Below are positions 1 through 7,355 of a stretch of 43,152 nt of DNA, in pieces. This DNA is from Chloroflexota bacterium. GTDB lineage: Bacteria; Chloroflexota; Chloroflexia; Chloroheliales; Chloroheliaceae. The DNA is taken from assembly GCA_902812345.1 (NCBI GenBank), contig CADDZM010000005.1, forward strand, positions 1 through 43,152, written 5' to 3'. The notes under the pieces were generated by a model that was given only the letters and a program-made list of their open reading frames with translations, was not told the DNA's origin and searched no databases. Position 1 is the first letter of the stretch, and every line of letters starts with the position of its first letter. The translations under genes and the position numbers were made by a program.

Positions 1-253
1 GTTAAAATAAGCCCGGCCCTGAGAAAAGCCCGGCTAAACCCGTTACCAGCCTTTGTCATGCACGCAGGTGCGCTCCTGGGGGAGTAATTTCCGCCGAGGT
101 GCCGGTTCAAGAGCCGCCGTAACCGCTAATCTTGATTTAACGAGTCCGAAATCGCTACCGTTTTATTTTAGCTTCACTTTAGGGTAAAATTGCCATCACC
201 AGGGGTTAAGTAAATTTGAGGTTTCAGGCATTACCGGCTTTAGAAATTATCAT
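1..253. other. Upstream region without a recognised gene
   Basis: No convincing ORF or tRNA is visible. The stretch has several short self-complementary patches: GCAC-gcag-GTGC near 61-74, CTCC-tg-GGGGAG near 75-86, and a direct repeat of AAGCCCGGC near 10-35. A TAAAAT -10-like hexamer lies at 185-190, but its -35 (TTTATT) is poor. It may be a structured leader for the DUF92 gene or the tail of an upstream transcript. I compared it by eye with TPP, cobalamin, c-di-AMP, SRP and 6S RNA consensus elements and found no match. Confidence 0.3.
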
Positions 254-1099
254 ATGAACTCAGTAATTTGGCGGCTGGTCGCCGGGCTGGCCCTGAGCGC
301 CCTCATTGGCCTGGTAGCCTATCGCAAGCAAGCTTTATCCGGTAGCGGCGTGATTGGCGCAATCGGGACGGGAAGTTGTATTTTCGGGTTTGGCGGCTGG
401 GTCTGGGGCTTAACCCTGGTAGCTTTCTTTATCTACGGGACGCTGCTATCCCGCTTCAAGGAACGCCAGAAGGAAAAAGTCGCCGCCGAGAAGTTTGAGA
501 AAGGCAGCCGCCGCGACCTGGGCCAGGCTCTGGCGAACGGTGGCGCGGGCGCAATCCTGGCGGCGCTTTTCTTTTTCAGCCCGGATAGCGGCTGGCTTTT
601 CGCCGGGTTTATCGGGGCCATAGCGACCGTCAACGCCGATACCTGGGCGACCGAGCTAGGAGTTTTAAGCCGCGCCGCGCCGCGCCTGATTACAACCGGG
701 TGCAAAGTTTCGCCCGGCACCAGTGGGGGTGTTACGGCTTTAGGGACGCTGGCAACCCTCCTGGGCGGCTTTGCCATCGGCCTGACGGTATGGGCTTTGC
801 TCATTGGAAAGTCATGGCTGCAACCGGGCCTGGACTGGGCCAGGTTCTGGTGGGTCTTGCCGGTCGGGGCTATTGCCGGGCTGGTCGGGTCGCTGGCGGA
901 CAGCCTGCTGGGCGCTACCATCCAGGCCATGTACACCGGGGCCGCTTCGGGGCAAGCTACCGAGAAAAAATTCGACCGCCAGAACCGGCCTAACACTTAC
1001 CGGCGCGGCTGGCCTTTTATGAACAATGACGCGGTTAACTTCAGCAGTTCCGTTATAGGGGCGGCGGCGGCTAGCGCACTTTATCTTTTATTGGTTTAG
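254..1099 (+). CDS. DUF92 family integral membrane protein (VTE6-like)
   Basis: The 281-residue protein is mostly hydrophobic helices with conserved polar loops typical of the DUF92/TIGR00297 family, including NADTWATELG near residue 126 and a C-terminal stretch with NNDAVNFSSS. Characterised plant members (VTE6) phosphorylate phytyl phosphate in tocopherol and phylloquinone salvage. Bacterial members are mostly untested, so an isoprenyl-phosphate kinase role here is inference. Length matches the family. The ATG start at 254 has only a weak ribosome-binding site. A microprotein gene with a strong SD follows 47 bases after the stop. A quinone-type acyl-CoA ligase lies convergently just beyond. 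Confidence 0.85.
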   Translation: MNSVIWRLVAGLALSALIGLVAYRKQALSGSGVIGAIGTGSCIFGFGGWVWGLTLVAFFIYGTLLSRFKERQKEKVAAEKFEKGSRRDLGQALANGGAGAILAALFFFSPDSGWLFAGFIGAIATVNADTWATELGVLSRAAPRLITTGCKVSPGTSGGVTALGTLATLLGGFAIGLTVWALLIGKSWLQPGLDWARFWWVLPVGAIAGLVGSLADSLLGATIQAMYTGAASGQATEKKFDRQNRPNTYRRGWPFMNNDAVNFSSSVIGAAAASALYLLLV

Positions 1100-1146
1100 C
1101 ACCGGGTTTCCGGTCACAATTTTCACAGCCGAAAGGAGTACCACAA

Positions 1147-1242
1147 ATGTCCATGCAACTTAAAGGCAACCGGCCCAAACCGGAGAAGAAAAAACCTCCC
1201 AAACCGAAAGAGGATAAAAAGGCCGGTAACAAGCAGTCTTAA
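1147..1242 (+). CDS. 31-residue Lys/Pro-rich microprotein
   Basis: A short ORF encodes MSMQLKGNRPKPEKKKPPKP followed by KEDKKAGNKQS. It is preceded by a near-ideal ribosome-binding site, GAAAGGAG at 1131-1138, eight bases before the ATG. About half the residues are Lys or Pro, so it should be very basic and unstructured. It has no membrane segment and I recognise no family. It follows the DUF92 gene on the same strand and is probably co-transcribed. The strong SD is the main reason to believe it is translated. Basic disordered proteins of this sort may bind nucleic acid or acidic envelope polymers, but that is only a guess. Confidence 0.6.
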   Translation: MSMQLKGNRPKPEKKKPPKPKEDKKAGNKQS

Positions 1243-1281
1243 AACCCTTAAATTCCCTTTCAGGGAACTCCCCACCCCTTA

Positions 1282-1350
1282 CCCCTCCCTGGGGAGGGGA
1301 ATAGATCGGTAAAGATGTAATTTTTCTCTTTGGAGAAAAATTACATCTTT
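1282..1350. terminator. Paired hairpins between convergent genes
   Basis: A GC hairpin (CCCCTCCC / GGGAGGGG, 1282-1299) is followed by an AT-rich perfect 18-bp inverted repeat: arms 1311-1328 and 1333-1350 with a TTTG loop. It lies between the + strand DUF92/microprotein unit and the - strand nucleotidyltransferase, so it probably works as a bidirectional terminator. The T-tract after the AT hairpin is short (ACTTTTAT). Confidence 0.5.
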
Positions 1351-1417
1351 ACTTTTATAACGGGTGTAACCGAGCTTTCCGGCAAAAAGGCCGGGGCCGG
1401 CCTTTATTTAATTTTAG

Positions 1418-2197
1418 TTACAAAGCGTTTTTATTCATAAAGTCAGCGGTAAATCCCACGAATTTGACCGCTTCTCCATAAGTCGCCTCGTGGTCAATCG
1501 CCTGGTTGCGGTAGTCCTGCCGCCATTCGAGCGCCTGCCGGATAATCCCGGCTTTTTCGGGGAAACGCGCCTGCGCCCACAGGGCTGCCGCCCGTTTCGA
1601 GACCTGTTCGCCCGTTTCGAAAGCCCGTAAGGCCCGGCACATGGTCAGAATGGTATAGGCCTGGTAGGGCCGGGAATAGCGGGTATGTGTCACGTATTCG
1701 CGCCACTCTTCCACCTGCTGTTTTACCCATTGCACAAATTCTTCTTTTGAAACCGGCTCAATAAGGGTTTTAAAGTCAGGGCCGAAAAGTTTCCGGCCTT
1801 TCTCCTGGATCACGTACCAGTTAATCAGCCAGTCGTACCCGGCGTCTTTCAGGTTGAAAGGTTCGCCGGGGCTGATAACCGCAATCTGGCGGCGGGCGGT
1901 TCTGAAGGTTTGCAAACCCTGGGCCGCGTAGTAGGCGATTTCCAGGCGGTTATCCCATTGTTTGTATTGTTCCAACAATGCAAGGTGCATTTTTTCCAGC
2001 CGCTCGAATTCCTCCCGGTCAAGGTCGCCGTCCGTGACCGTCAGCAGGTCAATATCGCTTATGTCAGGGTCGAAATCGCCCCAGACGAGCGAGCCATAGA
2101 GATACAACCCGGCCAGTTTTTCGCCCAGAATCGCCTGCATCCTTACCAGTAAATCCGCGAGCAAGCGATTAATGTCACCGTAAGCGGTTGGCGTCAT
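1418..2197 (-). CDS. AadA-like nucleotidyltransferase with DUF4111-type C-terminus
   Basis: The 259-residue protein carries the nucleotidyltransferase signature GS-x3-GD-x5-SDIDLL near residues 36-52, where the acidic residues bind metal and ATP. The C-terminal helical part (CRALRAFETGEQVSK, then ALWAQ) resembles DUF4111 of aminoglycoside 3''-adenylyltransferases (AadA/Aad9). Length is close to AadA (about 260). Resistance cannot be claimed: many chromosomal homologues have no known substrate. The gene is 13 bases downstream of the acyl-CoA ligase on the same strand, with GAGG about ten bases before the ATG, so the two are probably co-transcribed. The likely reaction is transfer of a nucleotide to a hydroxylated small molecule. 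Confidence 0.75.
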   Translation of the reverse strand: MTPTAYGDINRLLADLLVRMQAILGEKLAGLYLYGSLVWGDFDPDISDIDLLTVTDGDLDREEFERLEKMHLALLEQYKQWDNRLEIAYYAAQGLQTFRTARRQIAVISPGEPFNLKDAGYDWLINWYVIQEKGRKLFGPDFKTLIEPVSKEEFVQWVKQQVEEWREYVTHTRYSRPYQAYTILTMCRALRAFETGEQVSKRAAALWAQARFPEKAGIIRQALEWRQDYRNQAIDHEATYGEAVKFVGFTADFMNKNAL

Positions 2198-2210
2198 ATT
2201 TTCATTTCCT

Positions 2211-3728
2211 CTATTCGGCTAGAATCTCGCGCAGGCTGCGCCTTAAAAGTTTGCCCGTGGCGTTGCGGGGCAGACCCTCCGTCACCAGAATGATGCGGCG
2301 CGGCAGCTTGTAGCGGGCCAGTCTTTCGCGGCAATATTCCAGCAGTTCGCCTTCAGTCACGGTCGCGCCGGGCCGGGCTTTGACGAAAGCTACCACAACC
2401 TGGCCCCATTGCGAGTCAGGCTGCCCGATAACGCCCGCTTCCTCGACGGCAGGGTGCGAAAGCAAGACCGCCTCAATCTCGGCCGGGTAAACATTCTCGC
2501 CGCCCGAAATAATCAGGTCGTTGCGGCGGTCCAGCACGTACAGGTAGCCTTCCTCATCTACCCGGCCAATGTCGCCGGTATGAAACCAGCCGTCCTGCCA
2601 GGCCCGGGCCGTCTCATCCGGGCGGCCTTCGTAACCGGGCGTAACGTTCCGGCCTCGTAAAAGGATTTCCCCGGCCCGGCCTTCACTATCCGCATGCCCG
2701 CCATTGGCTGGCTCTCCATCACTTTTAGGAGCAATTTTTAGCTCGACGCCGGGCAGCGGTTTCCCGGCTGAGCCAAGTTTGCGCAGGGCATCGTGGGCCG
2801 CCAGGGTCACGGCCTGGGACGCTGTTTCGGTCAGGCCGTAAGTCTGCACCACCGGGATACCGGCGTGGGCGCAGCGTTCGAGCAGGGGCGGCGGCACCGG
2901 TCCGCCACCAATCAGGACCGAGCGCAAAGTGGCCGGGTAACTTTTACCCTCGCGCTGGTCGAGCATCCGGGCCAGCATGTTCGTCACCACCGAAATAACC
3001 GTCACGCCCTCGTGGTCAATCGCGCGGTTGACCGCCGCCGGGTCGAAGCTTTCGTGAACGACTACCGCCATTCCATAGAAAAGGCCGCGGCATATAATTG
3101 CCAGGCCGCCCACGTGAAAGAGCGGCAGCACCGCCAGCCAGCGGTCGTTTTCTCCGGCTGGGAAATTCAGATAAGAGGCGTAGGCGTTAAAGTAGTGGTT
3201 GCCGTAGGTCAGGCGCACCGCTTTAGGCTGTCCTGTAGTGCCGGACGAGTAAATCAAGGTGTGCAAATCGCTGGCCTGGTAACTCTCAGGCGGCGTTATT
3301 TCGGGTTGAGCGGGCAGGCGGGTTAGCTTGTCCAGGTTCAAAAGGCAGGCCTTTGTCCCGGCGCTGGCTTCGCGGGCCTGCGAAAGATATTTCCTGCCGG
3401 TCAGGAGAAAATCGGCCCCTACGTCGGCAAGCTGCCAGCCCAGTTCCGCCGGGGTCAGGCGCAAATTCAAAGGCACTAACACCGCCTCCAACTGCATCAG
3501 GGCATGGACCGTTTCGACATAATCCAGGCTATTCCCCAATAGCACCGCGACCCGGTGGCCTTTTTCGATGCCGCTCGTCCGCAGCTTTCCGGCCAGGTCC
3601 ATCACTCGCCCGTATAATTCTTTAAAGCTTAAACTTTCCGTTCCAGCCACCACTGCCAGGCTTTGCGGTCTGGTTTTGACCTGTGCCAGCAGCCAGTTCG
3701 GGAAAATCTCACCCGGTTCATTTAACAT
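2211..3728 (-). CDS. menE: AMP-forming acyl-CoA ligase, o-succinylbenzoate-CoA ligase-like
   Basis: This ANL-superfamily enzyme activates a carboxylate to an acyl-AMP and then an acyl-CoA. Visible motifs are the P-loop-like YSSGTTGQPKAV, the central QTYGLTET, the hinge GWFHTGDIGRVDEEGYLYV, and DLIISGGENVYPAEIE before the C-terminal lid, ending in the catalytic-lysine motif NATGKLLRR. The ISGGENVYPAEIE form and the 505-residue length fit MenE (menaquinone synthesis), but other ANL ligases look similar and no other men genes are in the window. The reading frame stays open to 3902, but I start at ATG 3728: the extra N-terminus would cross the promoter at 3817-3845 and has no similarity to the family. 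Confidence 0.75.
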   Translation of the reverse strand: MLNEPGEIFPNWLLAQVKTRPQSLAVVAGTESLSFKELYGRVMDLAGKLRTSGIEKGHRVAVLLGNSLDYVETVHALMQLEAVLVPLNLRLTPAELGWQLADVGADFLLTGRKYLSQAREASAGTKACLLNLDKLTRLPAQPEITPPESYQASDLHTLIYSSGTTGQPKAVRLTYGNHYFNAYASYLNFPAGENDRWLAVLPLFHVGGLAIICRGLFYGMAVVVHESFDPAAVNRAIDHEGVTVISVVTNMLARMLDQREGKSYPATLRSVLIGGGPVPPPLLERCAHAGIPVVQTYGLTETASQAVTLAAHDALRKLGSAGKPLPGVELKIAPKSDGEPANGGHADSEGRAGEILLRGRNVTPGYEGRPDETARAWQDGWFHTGDIGRVDEEGYLYVLDRRNDLIISGGENVYPAEIEAVLLSHPAVEEAGVIGQPDSQWGQVVVAFVKARPGATVTEGELLEYCRERLARYKLPRRIILVTEGLPRNATGKLLRRSLREILAE

Positions 3729-3816
3729 AAATGTAGTTTCCAACTCTATTAATAATTCTCTAAATTTACCTCTGCATGTTTTCAGACGGCAATAAACTGT
3801 CTTGTTTTGAAAACAA

Positions 3817-3845
3817 ATTATCCTACCCCGACCGCGTGAAAGCAA
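3817..3845 (-). promoter_or_regulatory. Promoter for the menE-like operon
   Basis: On the - strand, TTGCTT (3845-3840), a 17-base spacer and GATAAT (3822-3817) form a good sigma70-type promoter. Transcription would start near 3810 and give a leader of about 80 bases before the ATG at 3728. It lies back to back with the wecG-family promoter. Confidence 0.5.
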
Positions 3846-3853
3846 GGTCGGAG

Positions 3854-3869
3854 TGGTATAATACCGGCG
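3854..3869 (+). promoter_or_regulatory. Extended -10 promoter, probably leaderless start
   Basis: TGGTATAAT (3854-3862) is an extended -10 box with a perfect TATAAT. No good -35 is visible. The expected start site, about seven bases downstream, coincides with the in-frame GTG at 3869, so the mRNA probably begins at or next to its start codon. Confidence 0.5.
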
Positions 3870-4702
3870 TGAACGAATCAACCAATCAGAAAAACAAACC
3901 AACCTCCGGCTTTAAGGCCGGTCCTCGCCGCCGAATAAATGTGCTGGGCGTGCAGGTTGACGACCTGACCCTCGACCAGGCCGCCGGGCTGGTTTTCGAC
4001 TGGGTCAAGCAACGCCGCCTGGATGCAACTTCCCCGGCCCGCCTGGTCGTTACTCTTAACCCTGAATACGTCATGGCGACCCGCCGCAACCTGGCCTTCC
4101 GCCAGGTCGTGAACTCGGCTGACCTCGTTACAGCCGACGGCGCTGGGATTATCCTGGCCGGGAAGCTCTTGAAAACGCCTTTCCAGGGCCGTGTGACCGG
4201 GGTGGCTCTTTGCGAGAAACTTTTTGCCCTTTCGGCCCAACCGGACGGGCCGCGCCTCTTTTTGCTTGGCGCGCAACCGGGCGTGGCCGAGGAAGCCGCC
4301 GCGAAGTTAGAAAAGGAATACCCGGCCCTAAAAATCGCCGGGACGTGGGCCGGACAACCCGGGCCGGAGGGCGACGCCGGGGCGGTCGAGCGCATCCGGC
4401 GCTCCAAAGCCGAAATCATCCTGGTCGCTTACGGGATGCTGAAACAAGATTGGTGGTCGGTGCGTAATTTAAACAGTACCGGCGCGGCTGTCGCCCTTGG
4501 AGTGGGCGGCGTTCTTGATTACAAAGCCGGGCGGGTGCCTTTAGCCCCGCTTCGCTTGCGGCGATACGGCCTGGAATGGGCCTACCGCCTGTACAGGGAA
4601 CCCCGGCGCTGGCGCCGCCAGTTAGCCCTTCCCCAATTCGCCTTTTTAGTTCTGGTAGAAAGACTGCGGCGGGTTTTGCGGAAAATAGACCCAGGAGTTT
4701 AG
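3869..4702 (+). CDS. WecG/TagA/CpsF family glycosyltransferase
   Basis: The protein matches the WecG/TagA (GT26) family, which transfers an N-acetylaminosugar from a UDP-sugar to a lipid-linked acceptor at the inner membrane face. Family landmarks are VTLNPEYVM, then SADLVTADGAGI with the catalytic Asp, GxPKQE-like GMLKQDWW, GVGGVLDYKAG, and the C-terminal GLEWAYRLYREPRRW. Its 277 residues slightly exceed the usual 240-250 because of a polar N-terminal tail. The frame is open from 3776, but GTG 3869 sits right after a TATAAT box, so I use it. The next gene begins two bases after the stop, and heptose genes follow. In context this suggests synthesis of a cell-wall glycopolymer or S-layer glycan. 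Confidence 0.85.
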   Translation: MNESTNQKNKPTSGFKAGPRRRINVLGVQVDDLTLDQAAGLVFDWVKQRRLDATSPARLVVTLNPEYVMATRRNLAFRQVVNSADLVTADGAGIILAGKLLKTPFQGRVTGVALCEKLFALSAQPDGPRLFLLGAQPGVAEEAAAKLEKEYPALKIAGTWAGQPGPEGDAGAVERIRRSKAEIILVAYGMLKQDWWSVRNLNSTGAAVALGVGGVLDYKAGRVPLAPLRLRRYGLEWAYRLYREPRRWRRQLALPQFAFLVLVERLRRVLRKIDPGV

Positions 4703-4704
4703 AA

Positions 4705-5727
4705 GTGTCCACGAATCAGCTTTTACGGTGCGCCCGCCACCCCAACGAAGAAGCCCCCATGATGTGCGGCGATTGCGGCAGCCAGATGTGTACCATTTGT
4801 ATGACCCTGACCGGCGAAGGGCCGCGCTGCCCCGACTGCATGGCCGCCATAAATAACGGCTTTGCCCCCGGCAACCGGGGTCAGGACCGGCAGGTGGTGG
4901 AAGGCGTTATTCTGCCCGCCGGGACCGATGCCACCCGGCAGGACGCCGCCCGTGAAGCTTATTTCGCTACCGAACCGGTGGCGACCTATTGCGCCCGCCA
5001 TCCAAATGTCGAGACCATGTTGCGGTGTGGCCGGTGCGACACGCCGATATGCCCGCGTTGTATGGTCCATAGCGGAGTCGGGATTCGCTGTCCTGATTGC
5101 GCAGCCAATCCCCAGCGGACAATTGGTATCCAGGCGGAAAGGGCCGCCGCCGCTGCGCGCGGTAAGAGACCGCCCCAGGAAAACACCGGCTTTCGCAACT
5201 ACTGGAGCAAGGGCCAGGCTTACCAGAAGGTTTACGCCCGGCACTATATCCTGGCAATCCTGGCTGGACTCGCTACCGCCATTACGCTCGGTCTGGTCTG
5301 GGGCTTCCTGCTGGACGCTACCCGCATAGCCGGGCGATTACCCCGCGGCGGTTTCCAGGGTGCCCTGGAAACTAACCAGGTCTGGGTGGCCCAGATAATA
5401 GGCTCGATTCAGTCCTCGATTCACCTGATACCGGAAATCATCCTGGGCGCGCTCGTAGGCGAAGCAATTGCTCGCGCTACCCGGAACCGGGTCGGGCCAG
5501 GCCTGCAAATTATCGCCGGGTTATCGGTAGCAGCCGGTATCCTGGTGAGCGTAATGACGGTGGGCGCCCGGATTTTCAGCACGGTTAACGGCGGCTTCCC
5601 GCCTTTTGACCGCCTGCTAACGGTTTCTTTCAACACTATCGGCCAGCAACTCGGCGGCAACGGCCTGGGTATCCTGATTTTCTGGGTTATCGGTATCGCC
5701 TTCGCCGTATTCAAACTCAAGAGATAA
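4705..5727 (+). CDS. Membrane protein with two N-terminal B-box-like zinc fingers
   Basis: The GTG start follows AGGAG (4693-4697) by seven bases and lies two bases after the wecG-family stop. Two Cys/His-rich modules fill residues 9-45 and 96-133. Each has the layout C-x2-H, C-x2-C, C-x2-C, C-x2-C, like B-box or rhomboid-associated zinc fingers. A linker is followed by about four hydrophobic helices (near 180-203, 232-250, 262-285 and 315-338). No rhomboid Ser/His catalytic motif is visible in the helices, so I do not call a protease. The architecture suggests a cytoplasmic zinc module tethered to the membrane for protein contacts. The gene is probably co-transcribed with the glycosyltransferase and heptose genes. 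Confidence 0.75.
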   Translation: MSTNQLLRCARHPNEEAPMMCGDCGSQMCTICMTLTGEGPRCPDCMAAINNGFAPGNRGQDRQVVEGVILPAGTDATRQDAAREAYFATEPVATYCARHPNVETMLRCGRCDTPICPRCMVHSGVGIRCPDCAANPQRTIGIQAERAAAAARGKRPPQENTGFRNYWSKGQAYQKVYARHYILAILAGLATAITLGLVWGFLLDATRIAGRLPRGGFQGALETNQVWVAQIIGSIQSSIHLIPEIILGALVGEAIARATRNRVGPGLQIIAGLSVAAGILVSVMTVGARIFSTVNGGFPPFDRLLTVSFNTIGQQLGGNGLGILIFWVIGIAFAVFKLKR

Positions 5728-5756
5728 AGAAAAAGATAAAGAAAAGATAGGGAAGA

Positions 5757-6749
5757 ATGTCACTTACCCGATACCTGCCCCTTTTCAAAGACCGCAAAGT
5801 GCTGGTGGTGGGCGACCTTTACCTGGATGAGTACATCATCGGGCGGCCCAGCCGCATTTCCAGGGAAGCGCCTATCCCGGTGCTGGAATTTTGCGAACAG
5901 CGTAACGTGCCGGGCGGCGCGACTGCCCCGGCCTGCAATATTCGTTCGCTCGGCGGTCAGGCTTACATGCTAGGCGTTATCGGGCAGGACACCGCCGGGC
6001 GCGAACTGGTTGAAATGCTAAATGCGCGCGGGGTGGACAGCACCGGCCTGGTGCTGGACCCGTCCCGGCCTACCACCACCAAGACCCGGATTGTAGCCGA
6101 GGCCCAGCACATCTTCCCCCAGCAGGTCGCCCGGGTGGACCGGCAGGACCGCACCCCGATTAACGGCCCGGTCGAGCAGCAGGCGGTTGATTTCCTGCAC
6201 ATGGTAGCCCCGCACGTGGACGCGATTCTTTTCTCCGACTATAAGACCGGCGTGGTAAACGACCGTTTGATTGCCGAAGGGCTGCAAATCGCCCGTACTT
6301 CCGGCAAACTCATCACGGTTGACTCGCAGGGCGGCCTGGACAAGTTCAAGGGCTGCACCCTGGTCAAGTGTAATGATGCCGAGGCCCGCGACTATCTGCG
6401 GCGCGACCTGCGAACTGATGAAGATTTTGAACAGGCTATGCGCGACCTTAAACAGGAATTGGGCGTGCAGATGGTAGTCCTGACACGTGGCGGCGAGGGT
6501 ATTTCTTGCCTGGACACCGAGAACCACATTTACCACATGCCCGCCTTCAACCGCAGCGAGGTTTTTGATGTAACCGGGGCTGGGGACACTGTGATTTCTC
6601 TCTTAACCCTCGGTCTGGCGGTGGGGTCGAGCCTGTTAGAAGCTTCCCAACTGGCAAACGCCGCCGCCGGGGTGGTCATCCGCAAGCAGGGTAACGTCAC
6701 TATCGAAACGGCTGAATTGCAAAAAGAACTGGAAAAGCTGGGTTTATGA
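5757..6749 (+). CDS. rfaE1: PfkB-family kinase, D-glycero-D-manno-heptose-7-phosphate kinase type
   Basis: This 330-residue ribokinase-fold protein phosphorylates a sugar phosphate using ATP. Landmarks are VVGDLYLDEYIIGRPSRISREAP at the N-terminus, the glycine pair in PGGATAPACNIRSLGG, and the C-terminal catalytic motif DVTGAGDTV, whose Asp is the base. The ISREAPIPV segment is typical of the HldE/RfaE N-terminal kinase. It normally makes heptose-1,7-bisphosphate on the way to ADP-heptose. The four-base overlap with an RfaE2-type adenylyltransferase strongly supports this assignment: together they equal the two halves of E. coli HldE. A purine-rich imperfect tandem repeat (5723-5748) lies just before the start. 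Confidence 0.88.
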   Translation: MSLTRYLPLFKDRKVLVVGDLYLDEYIIGRPSRISREAPIPVLEFCEQRNVPGGATAPACNIRSLGGQAYMLGVIGQDTAGRELVEMLNARGVDSTGLVLDPSRPTTTKTRIVAEAQHIFPQQVARVDRQDRTPINGPVEQQAVDFLHMVAPHVDAILFSDYKTGVVNDRLIAEGLQIARTSGKLITVDSQGGLDKFKGCTLVKCNDAEARDYLRRDLRTDEDFEQAMRDLKQELGVQMVVLTRGGEGISCLDTENHIYHMPAFNRSEVFDVTGAGDTVISLLTLGLAVGSSLLEASQLANAAAGVVIRKQGNVTIETAELQKELEKLGL

Positions 6750-7243
6750 TACTTTCGCGAGACGGACTGGCGAAGCAAGCCGCTGAATGGAAAGCCGCCG
6801 GAAAGCGAGTGGTCTTTACCAACGGCTGTTTCGACCTGATTCACCTGGGTCATGTCCGTTATTTAGAGGAGGCCCGCGCCCTGGGCGATGTGCTGGTGCT
6901 GGGCCTCAACAGCGATGCCTCGGTCCGGCAGCTAAAAGGGCTGCAACGTCCCCTGGTCGGCCAGCAGGAACGCGCTGAGCTTATGAGCGCCTTGCGCCCG
7001 GTTGACCACGTAGTAATCTTTGAGGAATTGACCGCTGACAATACTCTCCTGGAATTAAGGCCTGAAATTTACGTCAAGGGTGGCGATTATGCCCTCTCGG
7101 ATGCCGCCGTTCACACCGCCAAGCCCTTGCCCGAAGAGGCAACTGTACGCTCTTACGGCGGGCAGATTGTCTTTATCCCTTTCCTGCCCGGTCACTCCAC
7201 CACCGACCTCATTCGGCACATTTTGCAGGTTTACGGCCACTAA
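6746..7243 (+). CDS. rfaE2: RfaE2-type nucleotidyltransferase (heptose-1-phosphate adenylyltransferase)
   Basis: This 165-residue cytidylyltransferase-like enzyme carries TNGCFDLIHLGHVRYLEEAR, with the HxGH nucleotide-binding motif, and RPEIYVKGGDY near residue 110, both typical of the HldE C-terminal domain. It transfers AMP from ATP to heptose-1-phosphate. The ATG overlaps the kinase stop (ATGA), indicating translational coupling. No phosphatase (GmhB) or isomerase (GmhA) gene is in the window, so they must be elsewhere if the pathway is complete. In a cell without LPS the activated heptose would probably feed a surface glycan, in keeping with the glycosyltransferase upstream. Confidence 0.88.
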   Translation: MILSRDGLAKQAAEWKAAGKRVVFTNGCFDLIHLGHVRYLEEARALGDVLVLGLNSDASVRQLKGLQRPLVGQQERAELMSALRPVDHVVIFEELTADNTLLELRPEIYVKGGDYALSDAAVHTAKPLPEEATVRSYGGQIVFIPFLPGHSTTDLIRHILQVYGH

Positions 7244-7295
7244 AAGTTGGGAATCCGGCGGTATTGGAGAGGCATTGGTATCATAAAGCGCCCTC

Positions 7296-7324
7296 CAAAA
7301 AGGCCTGCCCTTTCCGGCAAGCCT
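7296..7324 (-). terminator. Rho-independent terminator for the S24 gene
   Basis: Read on the - strand, an imperfect 9-bp stem (AGGCTTGCC / GGCAGGCCT, one mismatch) with a six-base loop is followed by a T-run (AAAAA on + at 7297-7301). It lies 32 bases past the stop of the S24-domain gene. Confidence 0.55.
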
Positions 7325-7355
7325 CTTGGAAACTCCGTAAAATTCTCAGTAGAAT

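Noticed and set aside
1..150. Riboswitch, SRP or 6S RNA
   Set aside because: None of the conserved cores (for example the GGAAG tetraloop of SRP RNA, or TPP, cobalamin and c-di-AMP cores) could be matched by eye.
1418..2197. Aminoglycoside resistance gene
   Set aside because: The fold resembles AadA, but it sits in a chromosomal operon with an acyl-CoA ligase and there is no evidence of substrate or transfer.
2793..3326. 177-residue + frame opposite menE
   Set aside because: Antisense to ANL-family motifs; no SD or family similarity.
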